Notes: generated from the sequence alone by a model not told the origin. A stretch of 64,000 nt of DNA from Tardiphaga sp051811025 (GCF_051811025.1 NZ_JBPWQE010000001.1:3286001-3350000), one strand, 5' to 3'; shown: positions 1 to 9,844, counted from the first letter of the stretch. Numbers and translations are program-made.

Positions 1-1
1 G

Positions 2-151
2 GGCCTCGGCCTCGCTATCGCCAAGTCGCTCACCAACCTGCATGGCGGATCGATGAAGCTGCGTTCCAAGCTCGGCACCGGCACCGTGGTCTGCGTCACC
101 ATCCCGCTCCGCGGCAGACACAGGCCAGCGGAAATCTCCGAGGCCGCCTAG
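2..151 (+). CDS. Sensor histidine kinase, C-terminal fragment
   Basis: This is the last 49 codons of a gene that begins before the window. The visible residues begin GLGLAIAKSLTNLHGG, which is the G2 box of a HATPase_c domain, followed by the usual end strand (GTVVCVTIPL). This identifies a histidine kinase ATP-binding domain. The reading frame ends at a TAG after a short tail without further domain. Its partner regulator and sensory part lie outside the window, so no signal can be named. Confidence 0.85.
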   Translation, partial: GLGLAIAKSLTNLHGGSMKLRSKLGTGTVVCVTIPLRGRHRPAEISEAA

Positions 152-515
152 GCGTCGATCGCTTCCCGCCTGACCGGGCCGAGCCAACGCCCATGGCATG
201 ATGCCCAAGCGTCAAATGGCCGCTTGGGAGGTTCCCGCCCATACCTATACTAAAGGTTGCAGGTCGCTATATTGGCGCGTCGACACCGCCGGTCTGGACT
301 AGGACTGCGATTCTTTCTTGTGTGACCTGTCAATTTTCAAAGCCGCCATCTGCGAAGTCTCTGCCAACGAGACTGCAGCGGTTGCCGATTGAAGGGGGTT
401 CCCGAACTCACGAACCACACTGCTCGTCAGCTCATGGATGAGCCGTCCAGACAAGAGCGACACGGAGATTGTCGCCTGTTCAATCAACAAAAGCATTCCA
501 GTGGAGGAAACGACG
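152..515. other. Intergenic stretch without a supported gene
   Basis: The 364 bases between the kinase tail and the Bug-type binding protein hold only short overlapping frames with poor codon bias. The promoter of the downstream gene should lie here. The only clear signal is the ribosome binding site GGAGG at 503-507. Confidence 0.6.
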
Positions 516-1484
516 ATGAAATTCAGCCATCTCGCCGCGGCGGCATTCTGTCTGACAGTGCCGGGCATGGCCAGCGCACAAGACTATCCATCGAAATCCG
601 TCACGGTGATCGTGCCTTTTACTGCCGGCGGAGCAAGCGATACGACAGCGCGCATGACCACCCAGAAGATGCAGGAAAGCTTCGGGCAGTCCTTCATCAT
701 CGAGAACAAACCCGGCGCCAACGGCTCCATCGGCGCAACGCAACTCGCTCGCTCAAAGCCGGATGGCTATACGCTGATGGTGGGCTCGATTGGGGTCATC
801 GCGATCAATCCGGTGCTCTACAAGGACCCAGGCTATCACCCGCTCCAGAATTTCGATCTGCTCAGTGTCGCTGTGCGCAATCCCAACGTGCTGATCACGC
901 GCCCCGATTTCCCGGCCAATACCGTCCAGGAACTCATCGACTATCTCAAGAAGAATCCCGACAAGGTCACGTTCGCCTCATCGGGCGTAGGCTCGTCCGA
1001 CCATCTCACAGCCGTGTTGTTTTGGCAGAAGACGGGGACCACCGGTATCCATACGCCCTACAAGGGCGGCTCGCAGGCCCATACGGACCTGATGGGCGGA
1101 CATGTCGACGTCTCCTTCCAGAATCTCGGCGCAGTCGCCAATTACATCCGAGGCGGCAAGATGAAAATTCTGGCCGTTACCAGTGACACACGCTCCGATT
1201 CATTCCCGCAGACGCCAACGATGAAGGAAGTCGGCGTCGACGATCTCAATATCTATTCCTGGCAGGCCTTCGTCGCGCCCAAGGGCCTTCCCGCCGATGT
1301 GAAGACCAAACTCGAGACATCGATCACCACCGCCCTCACCTCGCCCGATCTCAAGAAGCGGCTGACCGACAGCGGCTTCGAGGTCGTCGCCAATACAAGT
1401 GCGGAATTTCAGAGCTTCCTGGAGAAAGAACTCGCCCGCTGGAAGACGGTTGTCGAGATCGGCAAGGTCAAGCCGGAGCAGTGA
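516..1484 (+). CDS. Tripartite tricarboxylate transporter-type (Bug/TctC) periplasmic binding protein
   Basis: The 322-aa product has a signal peptide (MKFSHLAAAAFCLTVPGMASA) followed by the Bug family opening, YPSKSVTVIVPFTAGGASD. The family's usual internal elements follow: a loop with GGxNGSIGA-like residues, a GSSDHLTAVLFW stretch and a TPYKGGSQAHTDLMGG stretch. Bug proteins bind carboxylates or related small molecules in the periplasm, often without an adjacent TctAB permease; none is visible here. I chose the ATG at 516 because GGAGG lies eight bases upstream; a frame opening at 438 has no such site. The ligand cannot be predicted. It is the same length as the second Bug protein at 15777-16745 but sits in an unrelated context. 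Confidence 0.93.
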   Translation: MKFSHLAAAAFCLTVPGMASAQDYPSKSVTVIVPFTAGGASDTTARMTTQKMQESFGQSFIIENKPGANGSIGATQLARSKPDGYTLMVGSIGVIAINPVLYKDPGYHPLQNFDLLSVAVRNPNVLITRPDFPANTVQELIDYLKKNPDKVTFASSGVGSSDHLTAVLFWQKTGTTGIHTPYKGGSQAHTDLMGGHVDVSFQNLGAVANYIRGGKMKILAVTSDTRSDSFPQTPTMKEVGVDDLNIYSWQAFVAPKGLPADVKTKLETSITTALTSPDLKKRLTDSGFEVVANTSAEFQSFLEKELARWKTVVEIGKVKPEQ

Positions 1485-1550
1485 TAACCGCATGGCGAAA
1501 CGCCACCCACACCTGAGCAGGTGAATGCGGGCTCACAAAAAGCAAACGCT

Positions 1551-1581
1551 GCGGCCGCCATGATGACATCACGGCGGCCGC
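1551..1581. terminator. Bidirectional hairpin between convergent genes
   Basis: GCGGCCGCC and its reverse complement flank an inner TGATG-A-CATCA dyad, giving an almost perfect 31-base palindrome between the convergent Bug gene and the TonB receptor. There is no T-run, so it may act as a transcription barrier rather than a classical intrinsic terminator. Confidence 0.5.
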
Positions 1582-1618
1582 TCGTCAGACCGATCTGATA
1601 CGCAGACGATCGGCGATA

Positions 1619-3889
1619 TCAGAAATTAAACGTCGTCGAGACCATGTAAGTCCGAGGCGCACCGAGGATGATGTAACCCTCGTTGGTCGAGGCCTGCCAA
1701 TAGTTGGTATCGAGCAGGTTCTCGACCGAGAAGCGCACGACCACCGGCTTCGCATTCCACGGCGACGCGAAGGTGTAGCGCGCACCGGCGTCGTAGCGGG
1801 TCCAGCTCGGGCCGTAGACCGTGTTGGCCTGGTCCGACCAGTATGACCCCGTATAAATCGCCCGGCCTGTCAGGGTCAGCCCAGGAATGAAGGGCACATC
1901 CCATTCGCCGCCCAGATTGAACTGCGTATCAGGAACGTTGAAGGCGTAGCGGCCATCATAGGCGCCCCTCTCGGTCCTTTGCTGGCGCGCATCAAGGAAC
2001 ATGACGCCGCCGAGCAAACGAACACCGTCGGTGACCTCACCGAAGGTATTGATCTCGACGCCGCGATTACGGACCTCGCCGGACTGCGTAAGGATGGACG
2101 GCGAAACCGAACGATCGACCAACTGCATCGGCTTCAAAATGTCGAATGCACTAACCGTTGTCGTGATGCGTCCCCAATCCACCTTCACACCCATCTCATG
2201 CTGCTTGGTGCGATAGGGCGGCAATACCGAACCCTCGTTCTCATACCCACTCCCGACGATGATCCCCGCCTCCAGTGCCTCAATGTAATTGGCGTAGACC
2301 GAGACATTCTCCAGCGGCTTGATGACCAGCGCATAGGCCGGTGTGGTGGCTGACGAATCGTAGCCACCCGTCCTGATCCCGGTTCCCTGGGCGAAGGATT
2401 CAGACTCCACATACTGATGCCGTACACCGACGGTCAGCTGGATACGCCCGTTCCAGACCGACATCGTATCAGCGATGCCGACGCTCGTCAGATCGAATGT
2501 ACCGATTGTCTTCGGAGCACCGACGTCACGAATTGAAACCGGGCCCGAACGCGGATTGTACAAGTTCGAAAAGAAATTCGTTGCACCGGAGACATTGATG
2601 ATCCCGGTATCGGCCGACGATGTCCCCGCATTGACATTGATCGCATGGTTGACCGGTCCCGTATCGACATTGGCACGCAATCCGACCTGCGCCGCAGTCC
2701 TCTCATGCTTCTGGTTGTTGCGCCGCGACAATCCGTTGAACTCTCCATCCAGATTCGTCACGCGAATGTCGGAATAGAGATAACGCGTGTTGCTGGTCCC
2801 GATACCCGCCTGTGCATAGGCCGTCAGGTCATCGGTGATATCCACCTCGCCTTGCACGATCGCATAGCGCGATTCCGAATCCCAGAAGCCCCAGCTCGGC
2901 ATGTAGTTCGCGCGTGCGTCCGGCGGCGTCGGAACCGCGGGAAGTCCGCTGATATCGACGAAGCGGGTCATCGCGGTGACCCTGTTGTGCTCGTAGCCGA
3001 TGTCGGCGGACAGGCGCACGCGCTCGCCGCGATAGTCGAGCCCAAGAAAGGCGTTCCCGACTTCCTGACTCTGATTGGCCAGCTCGGTGCTGCCGCCGTT
3101 GTAGCTGCCGTTGAAGCGGACACCGAACTCCTTGAACTCGCCAAACCGCTGGCCGACATCCAGATGCGTGCCGAACTGCGAAATCGACGAATAGGTGTTG
3201 GTGAGCTGCGCGAACGGCACTTCGCCGGCACGCTTGGTCACGAGGTTGACGCTGCCGCCAACACCGCCGCCGCTTGGCGGCATGCCGTTCAGCAACGCGG
3301 ACGGTCCCTTCAACACCTCCACCCGCTCGATCGCCGCGAGCGACGACAGCGAGAACGCCGAGGCGATGCCGTACAGACCATTGATGCCGTATCCCTCGCT
3401 GCCGACGCTGAAGCCGCGGATATTGACGCGATCGAAACCGCTGAGACGCGGCACGGTGACACGCACGGACGGATCGTTCGCGAACACGTCGTCGAGCTTA
3501 CGCGCCTGCTGATCCTGGATCGTCTTCGCCGTGTAGCTCGTCTGGTTAAACGGCGTATCCATCACGCCACGATTGCCGAGCAAACCAACCTGGCTGCCGG
3601 ATGCGACCTGGCCACCGGCGTAGACCGCCGGCAGAGATCCAATCATCCCGGTAGGCGGTGTCGTCGGCGTGCGGCGTTCCACAGGCCGAGGCGCCGCCTG
3701 CGGTGTAACTGCGGCATTTCGGCGCGGTGCGACACGACGGACCGCACGCGGCGTCGGTGCATGCACTTCAACGGCAGGCAGCGCTTGCGAGGTCTGCGCG
3801 ACGACCGTTTCGCCGGCATCAAGCAACAACGCAAATGCGCTCGCTGCAGCCAGAAGAGTCTTTTTGTGAAGTGTAGTTCTGCGCGTCAT
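1619..3889 (-). CDS. TonB-dependent siderophore receptor
   Basis: A 756-aa outer-membrane receptor. A signal peptide (about residues 10-31, ending VVAQ) is followed by a basic, proline-rich linker. The plug domain (about residues 110-220) carries the typical siderophore-receptor strings DVFANDPSVRV, NIRGFSVGSEGYGINGLYG and ERVEVLKGPSALLNG. The remainder is a 22-strand-type barrel ending in the terminal aromatic residue of STTFNF. The length and the plug motifs fit the FpvA/FhuE class of ferric-siderophore transporters energised by TonB-ExbBD, which are not in the window. A conserved 52-base element lies about 55-105 bases upstream (3944-3995) and is repeated upstream of the next minus-strand gene, so the two are probably co-regulated, most likely by iron. 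The exact siderophore is unknown. Confidence 0.94.
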   Translation of the reverse strand: MTRRTTLHKKTLLAAASAFALLLDAGETVVAQTSQALPAVEVHAPTPRAVRRVAPRRNAAVTPQAAPRPVERRTPTTPPTGMIGSLPAVYAGGQVASGSQVGLLGNRGVMDTPFNQTSYTAKTIQDQQARKLDDVFANDPSVRVTVPRLSGFDRVNIRGFSVGSEGYGINGLYGIASAFSLSSLAAIERVEVLKGPSALLNGMPPSGGGVGGSVNLVTKRAGEVPFAQLTNTYSSISQFGTHLDVGQRFGEFKEFGVRFNGSYNGGSTELANQSQEVGNAFLGLDYRGERVRLSADIGYEHNRVTAMTRFVDISGLPAVPTPPDARANYMPSWGFWDSESRYAIVQGEVDITDDLTAYAQAGIGTSNTRYLYSDIRVTNLDGEFNGLSRRNNQKHERTAAQVGLRANVDTGPVNHAINVNAGTSSADTGIINVSGATNFFSNLYNPRSGPVSIRDVGAPKTIGTFDLTSVGIADTMSVWNGRIQLTVGVRHQYVESESFAQGTGIRTGGYDSSATTPAYALVIKPLENVSVYANYIEALEAGIIVGSGYENEGSVLPPYRTKQHEMGVKVDWGRITTTVSAFDILKPMQLVDRSVSPSILTQSGEVRNRGVEINTFGEVTDGVRLLGGVMFLDARQQRTERGAYDGRYAFNVPDTQFNLGGEWDVPFIPGLTLTGRAIYTGSYWSDQANTVYGPSWTRYDAGARYTFASPWNAKPVVVRFSVENLLDTNYWQASTNEGYIILGAPRTYMVSTTFNF

Positions 3890-3943
3890 TTAATCAGCCG
3901 CCCCAAAAAACATCGCCGACTTCTGTCGACTAACTCAATGGGG

Positions 3944-3995
3944 CCTACAGGATGACATGGTGCGGTCACAATGCGGCGCGTCTAGATTCTATCTA
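3944..3995 (-). promoter_or_regulatory. Shared upstream element, copy 1 (TonB receptor)
   Basis: It matches the element at 5302-5353 at 43 of 52 positions by eye. Read on the minus strand it has three conserved blocks: a dyad TAGAATCTA, a block CGCATTGTGACCGCACC, and TCCTGTAGG. Its position upstream of the receptor start suggests a promoter plus operator. The dyad resembles iron-responsive boxes of rhizobia (Irr/RirA-type), and the other two blocks are spaced like -35 and -10 regions of an ECF sigma promoter. Both readings are inference. Weaker similarity continues to about 4017. Confidence 0.6.
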
Positions 3996-4166
3996 ATGCT
4001 TCACGCCGCTTCATACGCGGAACGCCGCATGCAACTCGCTACCGTGCGCATGCGATTTGACACAGACAATGAATTCTGCAGGACTTTATTTTACTCTGGA
4101 GCCCTGCAGATTATTAGATTGGATAGCAACGCGCTCGCGCGCCCTGTCGGCGCGCAATCACGATCA

Positions 4167-5177
4167 TCACTGGCGCTTTGACGTGACGTGAACGTGCCCA
4201 ACCTGATTGGCCTGAGACGTAAACCAGACCACGCCATTCGGCCCTGTCGTCATGCCGAAAGGCTGCGCGTTCTCCGTCTTTAGATCGAAGAACGTAACTT
4301 CACCCGCTGGCGTAATGCGCCCGATCTTGTGAGATTTGAAAGCGGTGAACCAGACATTGCCATCAGCTCCCGCGGCGATACCAATGGGGCGCGTCTCTGC
4401 TGGCAATGGAAACTCCTTGATTTCGCCAGCCGTAGAAATTCTGCCGATGTGATCGGAGCCATTCATCGAAAACCAGAGATGACCATCCGGCCCGACCGTG
4501 ATGTCGCGCGGGCGTGACTTCGGATTACCAAGCGGAAATTCGGTGATCTTTCCTGTCTTGACGTCGATTCGTCCGATCTTTCCGGCGCCGCTTTCCGTGA
4601 ACCACAAATTCTGATCGGGGCCTGTCACCACACCATAGGCTTCGGCATTTTCCGTCGGGATTGCGAACTCCGAAAACTCACCGGTCAGCGTCACACGGCC
4701 GATTTTGTTCGCCGCCATTTCTGCAAACCAGATCTGGCCATCGGGACCGACCGTAATGCCGCGCGGCCATGATCCCGTGTTGAATTTCGTGGGAGTCGTC
4801 GCCTGTGACGGGATCGCGAATGTCCCGTTGAATTCCCCTTTGGTTGAAATCCGGCGAATGGCGTTCTCTTCGCGTGAAGTGAACCAAAGATTGCCGTCAG
4901 GGCCAGACGTAATACCCTGAATGACTCCAACCTGATCGCCCGGAACGCGAAAGGAACTCATCTCACCGTTCGGCGTAACCCGAAAAATCTGGTGCTTGAT
5001 AACTTCCGTCACCCACAAGTTCCCATCCGCGCCGACGACGATTGCTTGCGGGCGCTGCCCCTCCCCGGGAAGTGACTTCTCGATCAGGGAGATTTCATCC
5101 GCCTTCGCCCCGGTCGGAGCAAATGCAGCGATCAAGGCAAAAGCAACAGTAGCGGCGCGGACGCCTAGAACCTGCAT
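4167..5177 (-). CDS. Secreted virginiamycin B lyase-like beta-propeller (SMP-30/NHL type)
   Basis: This 336-aa protein has a signal peptide (ending GAKA about residue 27) and about seven repeats of the form GPDGNLWFT...IGRI, each a propeller blade. This is the architecture of virginiamycin B lyase (Vgb) and its many uncharacterised relatives. True Vgb linearises streptogramin B antibiotics in the cytoplasm. This protein is exported, which argues for another, unknown periplasmic role. It sits directly upstream of the siderophore receptor on the same strand but has its own copy of the shared regulatory element (5302-5353). The lyase activity is therefore doubtful, and a link to siderophore use is an inference from shared control only. 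Confidence 0.85.
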   Translation of the reverse strand: MQVLGVRAATVAFALIAAFAPTGAKADEISLIEKSLPGEGQRPQAIVVGADGNLWVTEVIKHQIFRVTPNGEMSSFRVPGDQVGVIQGITSGPDGNLWFTSREENAIRRISTKGEFNGTFAIPSQATTPTKFNTGSWPRGITVGPDGQIWFAEMAANKIGRVTLTGEFSEFAIPTENAEAYGVVTGPDQNLWFTESGAGKIGRIDVKTGKITEFPLGNPKSRPRDITVGPDGHLWFSMNGSDHIGRISTAGEIKEFPLPAETRPIGIAAGADGNVWFTAFKSHKIGRITPAGEVTFFDLKTENAQPFGMTTGPNGVVWFTSQANQVGHVHVTSKRQ

Positions 5178-5301
5178 GTCGACTCCATATCGGCGGTTTC
5201 ATTTCAGTGCTGGTGCATGACGGCATCGCTGACACTGCGACATTCGGGCGCAGGCAGCTGCGACATCTCGAGCCGTATTTCATCGGCAAGCGAGATGCGG
5301 A

Positions 5302-5353
5302 CCTACAGGACGTCGGGGTGCGGCCACAATGCGGCGGGTTTAGAATCTATCCA
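5302..5353 (-). promoter_or_regulatory. Shared upstream element, copy 2 (Vgb-like gene)
   Basis: This is the second copy of the element at 3944-3995, 125-176 bases upstream of the Vgb-like start. The dyad here reads TAGATTCTA on the minus strand, and the GTGGCCGCACC and TCCTGTAGG blocks are preserved. The substitutions keep the dyad symmetric, as expected for a protein-binding site. Confidence 0.6.
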
Positions 5354-5423
5354 GCCGTTCACGCGAGATCATACGCAGCCGGTCACACGCGACCCGCGTC
5401 AACGCAGAGCGCGCGCCGCGCCT

Positions 5424-8387
5424 CTACTTCTGGCCTGCCACGACCGAGAGGAACACCTGGCGGACGTCAGCCTGCGTCTCACGGACGCGTGCCTGCAGCG
5501 AAGAGAAGTCCGGCTCGTTGCTCACGCGCGCAAGCATCCGTAGCAGATCCGTGCCTGCCGTCTCCGGCTTGAACTTGTCGCTCACGCATAGCCGCAGCAC
5601 CTGCGTGAGGTCGTGATAGAGCCGCACCGCCGGACGCAGCACATCGGCGGCGGCTGGCGGCAGAATACCCAGCCGCGCCGCGTTCTCCAGCACCTGTTGC
5701 GTGCTGATGCTGAGGATCTCGGGCTTCTCTGCGGCATGTACCAACTGCAGATATTGCGCGATGAATTCGATATCGACCATGCCACCCGCCGCATGTTTCA
5801 GGTCCCAGATATCGTCTTCGCCCTTCTCCTCGGCGATGGCCTGACGCATCTCGGCAACGTCGTTTGCAATGATCGTGGTTTCACGCGAACGCGTCAGCAC
5901 GTCGCGGATGACCCGTTCGATCTTCTCGCGGAACGCGGGCGTCGCTGAAATCACCCGCGCGCGCGTCAGCGCCATGTGCTCCCAGGTCCAGGCCTCGGTC
6001 TCCTGATATTCAGCGAAGGAGTCGATGCGCGACGCCAGCGGGCCTGCGCGGCCTGACGGGCGAAGCCGCATATCGACCTCGTAGAGCACGCCATAGTTGG
6101 TGCGCGTGGTGAAGGCGCTGATCAGGCGCTGCGTCAGCCGCGCGAAATATTGCGCACCATGCAGCGAACGCGGCCCGTCGGAATCCGGCGCATCATGATC
6201 GAAGTCGTAGATCAGGATCAGATCGAGATCGGACGCCGCCGTCATCTCGCGGCTGCCGAGCTTGCCCATGGCCACGATTGCCGTCTGCTGATCCTTGATG
6301 CGGCCGTGCTGGGCAACGAACTGATCGAGCACGAGCCCATGCAGCGTATGCGCGATGCCTTCGGCGACATCGGCGAATGCAATCCCGGCCTGCTGCGCCG
6401 ACACCGTGCCCGACAGAATACGCGTGCCAATCAAGAACAGGCTTTCCTGCCCGAACAGTCTCAGACGATCGAGAAACTCTTCATAGGAATTGGCGTCTTC
6501 GAGGGTCGCCGCAAGACGCGCCGACAATTCACGCTGGTCCGGCATGGCGCCGAAGAAACGCGGATCGATGAGGCCGTCCATGATCTGCGGCTGCCGTGCC
6601 AGCATGTCACCCAGACGCGGTGCCGCGCCGAGCACGAGCGCCACCAGCGCGACAAGATCGCGGTTCTGGCTGAGCAGCGAGATCAGCCTGCCGCCGCGCT
6701 GTAATGCCTGCAGAAAGCGGTCGAACGCGACGACCGCAAGATCTGGCTCTTCGGCATCGGCCAGCCCGACGATCAGCGAAGGCACGAATTCCATGAACGC
6801 CTGCCGCGTGCCCTCATATTTGAGCGCGCGATAGTCATCCGTCATCCAGTGCTGCACCGTCTCCGCCACCATGGCGGGCTTACGGAAACCGAGCTTGGTA
6901 AAATGTTCGAGCAGCCGCTGATCCGTTGCACCCGCCTTGTAATCAACAACGGGGAGATGGGTGTCGTCGGTCGGATCACCCTCGAACAGCCGGCCATAAT
7001 GCCCCTGCACACAGTTGAGATGCACCAGCAAATCGCGGGCGAAGGCTTCGCGGCTATCATAGCCGAAGAAGCGCGCAAAACGCTCCATGGCGCCAACGTC
7101 ATCGGGCAGCGCATGGGTCTGCTCGTCGGCAATCATCTGCAGCCGATGCTCGACACGTCGCAGGAAATCATAGGCGAGCGTCAGTTCGTCGCGCGCCTCA
7201 AAGGTGATCCAGTTGCTGGCGGCGAGAATGTTCAGCGCCTCCAGCGTCGGCCGCACGCGCAATTCGGGATGACGCCCGCCAGCAATCAGCTGCTGGGTCT
7301 GCGCGAAGAACTCGATCTCACGGATGCCACCACGTCCGACCTTGACATTGTGGCCCTCGACGGAGATTTCGTTCTGCCCGCGAAACGTCTGCATCTGCCG
7401 TTTCATGTCATGGACATCGGCCAGCGCGGCGAAATCCAGGTGCTTGCGCCAGACGAACGGCGCGATCTCGGCGAGCAGCGCCTCTCCGGCCTTGATGTCA
7501 CCGGCGCAAGGCAGCGCCTTGATCATGGCCGCGCGCTCCCAGGTGCGGCCTTCGCGCTCATAGTAATGCAGCGCCGACGCGGTCGAGACCGCCACCGGCG
7601 TCGAAGCGGGATCGGGCCTCAGCCGCAGATCGACGCGGAACACATAGCCGTCGCCGGTGCGTTGCTGCAGCAGCCGCGACACGCCCTGCGCGATGCGCAC
7701 GAAGAATGAATTCGGCTCAATATCCTCGGCCAGCGTATGCGCTTCGAGATCGAAGAAAACGATCAGGTCGATGTCGCTCGAATAGTTCAGTTCGCCGGCG
7801 CCCATCTTGCCCATTGCCAGTACGATCAGGCCGCTGCCCTGCTCCGGATTCTCGGGATCCGGCGGCACGATACGCTTGCGTGCCATGTCCTGGCGCAGGA
7901 GATAGCGCAGCGTCGTCTGGACGGAGGATACAGCGAGATCGGTCAGCGCCCGCGTGACGCGCATCACCGGCCAGACGCCGCCGATATCGCACAGCGCAAT
8001 CAACAAGGCCGCTTCGGATTTCATGCGTCGCAGCAGATGCATGACATCGGGATCGCCGCCAGCGGCAGCGACATTCGCCGAGGTCTCGGCGATCAGAGTG
8101 GTGAGATGGCGATCGGGATCGCAATGCAGCAGCCGCAATGCACGTGCGGCATCGGCACGGATCAGATCGAACAGATAGGGCGACGCCTCGACGATGCCGA
8201 GCAGGATCGCCCTGGCATGCGGAAATTGGTCGGTGATCGCGCGAAATGCGGCGGCATCGTCCGGCGCGATATCGGCGAGCCATTCGCCGAAGCGCTGCTC
8301 GGCATCGGCGGGGGCGAACAGCTGCGGTCCGCTGACGAATTGCGCGGCCAGCGGGAGCTGGCCCTCGCCTGTTGCGGCTGAGGTCAT
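5424..8387 (-). CDS. glnE: Bifunctional glutamine synthetase adenylyltransferase/adenylyl-removing enzyme
   Basis: The 987-aa protein adds and removes AMP on glutamine synthetase in response to PII proteins and so controls ammonium assimilation. Two nucleotidyltransferase halves are visible. The N-terminal one (adenylyl-removing) carries GELNYSSDIDLIVFFD near residue 200, and the C-terminal one (adenylyl-transferring) carries ASDLDLILIYDFD near residue 720. Each is followed by an all-helical GlnE/GlnD-type domain. The length matches alphaproteobacterial GlnE. Its start overlaps the stop of the upstream sensor kinase by four bases (ATGA), so the two are translationally coupled and probably co-transcribed. 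Confidence 0.97.
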   Translation of the reverse strand: MTSAATGEGQLPLAAQFVSGPQLFAPADAEQRFGEWLADIAPDDAAAFRAITDQFPHARAILLGIVEASPYLFDLIRADAARALRLLHCDPDRHLTTLIAETSANVAAAGGDPDVMHLLRRMKSEAALLIALCDIGGVWPVMRVTRALTDLAVSSVQTTLRYLLRQDMARKRIVPPDPENPEQGSGLIVLAMGKMGAGELNYSSDIDLIVFFDLEAHTLAEDIEPNSFFVRIAQGVSRLLQQRTGDGYVFRVDLRLRPDPASTPVAVSTASALHYYEREGRTWERAAMIKALPCAGDIKAGEALLAEIAPFVWRKHLDFAALADVHDMKRQMQTFRGQNEISVEGHNVKVGRGGIREIEFFAQTQQLIAGGRHPELRVRPTLEALNILAASNWITFEARDELTLAYDFLRRVEHRLQMIADEQTHALPDDVGAMERFARFFGYDSREAFARDLLVHLNCVQGHYGRLFEGDPTDDTHLPVVDYKAGATDQRLLEHFTKLGFRKPAMVAETVQHWMTDDYRALKYEGTRQAFMEFVPSLIVGLADAEEPDLAVVAFDRFLQALQRGGRLISLLSQNRDLVALVALVLGAAPRLGDMLARQPQIMDGLIDPRFFGAMPDQRELSARLAATLEDANSYEEFLDRLRLFGQESLFLIGTRILSGTVSAQQAGIAFADVAEGIAHTLHGLVLDQFVAQHGRIKDQQTAIVAMGKLGSREMTAASDLDLILIYDFDHDAPDSDGPRSLHGAQYFARLTQRLISAFTTRTNYGVLYEVDMRLRPSGRAGPLASRIDSFAEYQETEAWTWEHMALTRARVISATPAFREKIERVIRDVLTRSRETTIIANDVAEMRQAIAEEKGEDDIWDLKHAAGGMVDIEFIAQYLQLVHAAEKPEILSISTQQVLENAARLGILPPAAADVLRPAVRLYHDLTQVLRLCVSDKFKPETAGTDLLRMLARVSNEPDFSSLQARVRETQADVRQVFLSVVAGQK

Positions 8388-9844
8388 GCCGACTTCTGTG
8401 GCACATTCCCCGTTTGACCCGCAAGGCCTTCGGCGGCCACTGCCGGCAGCGCCAGCGTGACCCGCAACCCTGGATGATTGTCGCCTAGCTGCAATTCGCC
8501 GCCATGCAGCGTGGCCACGGCAGATGCAAGGCTGAGGCCGAGACCGGAACCTGGCAATGTGCGGCTCGCTTCAAGCCGCACGAAGCGCTCCACCGCATGC
8601 TTCCGGTCGGCTTCCGGGATGCCTGGACCATGATCGGACACGCTGAGCAGCACCTGATCGCCCTCGCGCCGCGCCTCGATGACGATGTCCCTGGCGGCCG
8701 CAGCTTCAACGCCATCGGTGTTCCCGTCCACGCCCTCGGGCTTGCCATATTTGATGGCGTTTTCGACGAGATTGGCGAGCGCCTGGCTGATCAGTTCGCG
8801 ATTGCCGCGCAGCGGTGCAGCCGCGGTCTTGACGGTCAGCGTGAGATCACTGTCTTCGGCCAACGGCTCATAGAGCTCGTGGATACCCTCGGCGACCTCG
8901 GCGGCATCGAAATTGTCCATATTGCCGCGCGCCTGCCCTGATTCAGCACGTGCGATCATCAGCAGCGCATTGAAGGTCCGGATCAGACCATCGGATTCCT
9001 CGATGGTGCGCTCCAGCGCCGCGCGATATTCGGCCTCGTTGCTGGATCGCGCCAGCGCCTCCTCGGCCCGATTGCGGAGCCGCGTGAGCGGCGTCTTGAG
9101 ATCATGGGCGATATTGTCCGAGACTTCCTTCAGCCCTGTCATCAGCGCTTCAATGCGCTCCAGCATGGCATTGAGATTTTCCGCGAGACGGTCGAGCTCG
9201 TCGCCACTGCGTCCGACCGGCAGACGGCCGGAGAGATCACCCGCCATGATGCGCTGGGTGGTGCCGGTCATGGCGTCGATCCGCCGCAGCACGCGGCTGG
9301 CGACGAAGATGCCGCCGCCGAGTCCAAGGACAACGACGATCAACACCGACCACTTCGCCGCATCGCCGACGATGTCGAACAGGCGCCGGCGTTCTTCGAG
9401 ATCATGGCCGATCAGCAGCCGGAAGCCGCTGCTCAATTGCGTCACCTTCACCAACGCGCGATGGTTGGACGAGTCGGGATCGTCGAGCCGGCGATAGGCG
9501 GTCTCGGACCAGCCCGTGGTCGCCATCACGCCGGGCGCCAGTGAGGACACGTTGCCGGCGATGGATTGACCCGCCGGTGTCGTGATCAGATAGAGGTTGG
9601 CGCCAGGACGCAGCGCCCGGTTCTCGATGGCGCCCACGATGCCCCGCAAGCCGCGCCGCCCGAACAGATCGCTCAGCTCGGTCATTTCGTCATTGACCGT
9701 GGTCGTGATCTGATCGTTGATCAGCCGGTGCGTATTCCAGGCGAAATAGCCGAGCAACGATGCTGCAAACAGCGCGAACAGCAGCAGATAGGCCAGCGTC
9801 AGCCGGAAGGCCGTCGTGCGAAACAGTTTACCGATAGCCGTCAC
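8384..9844 (-). CDS. Sensor histidine kinase (HAMP/HisKA/HATPase), partner of the 12.6-kb regulator
   Basis: This 486-aa inner-membrane kinase has two membrane segments (about residues 13-36 and 164-186) around a periplasmic domain. It then has a HAMP linker, a dimerisation box with phospho-acceptor His247 in NIAHDLKTPL, and N, G1 and G2 boxes (NLVENAIKYG, DHGPGIP, GSGLGLSLA). The start is a GTG at 9844. In related genomes this kinase normally follows its OmpR-type regulator directly. Here the regulator (12599-13279) is separated by two inserted genes. Transcription may now depend on a promoter in the 140 bases upstream. The signal sensed is unknown. Confidence 0.93.
   Translation of the reverse strand: MTAIGKLFRTTAFRLTLAYLLLFALFAASLLGYFAWNTHRLINDQITTTVNDEMTELSDLFGRRGLRGIVGAIENRALRPGANLYLITTPAGQSIAGNVSSLAPGVMATTGWSETAYRRLDDPDSSNHRALVKVTQLSSGFRLLIGHDLEERRRLFDIVGDAAKWSVLIVVVLGLGGGIFVASRVLRRIDAMTGTTQRIMAGDLSGRLPVGRSGDELDRLAENLNAMLERIEALMTGLKEVSDNIAHDLKTPLTRLRNRAEEALARSSNEAEYRAALERTIEESDGLIRTFNALLMIARAESGQARGNMDNFDAAEVAEGIHELYEPLAEDSDLTLTVKTAAAPLRGNRELISQALANLVENAIKYGKPEGVDGNTDGVEAAAARDIVIEARREGDQVLLSVSDHGPGIPEADRKHAVERFVRLEASRTLPGSGLGLSLASAVATLHGGELQLGDNHPGLRVTLALPAVAAEGLAGQTGNVPQKSA

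Noticed and set aside
2645..3955. Long open frame opposite the TonB receptor
   Set aside because: It is the antisense frame of a high-GC gene, with arginine/histidine-rich nonsense composition and no family pattern.
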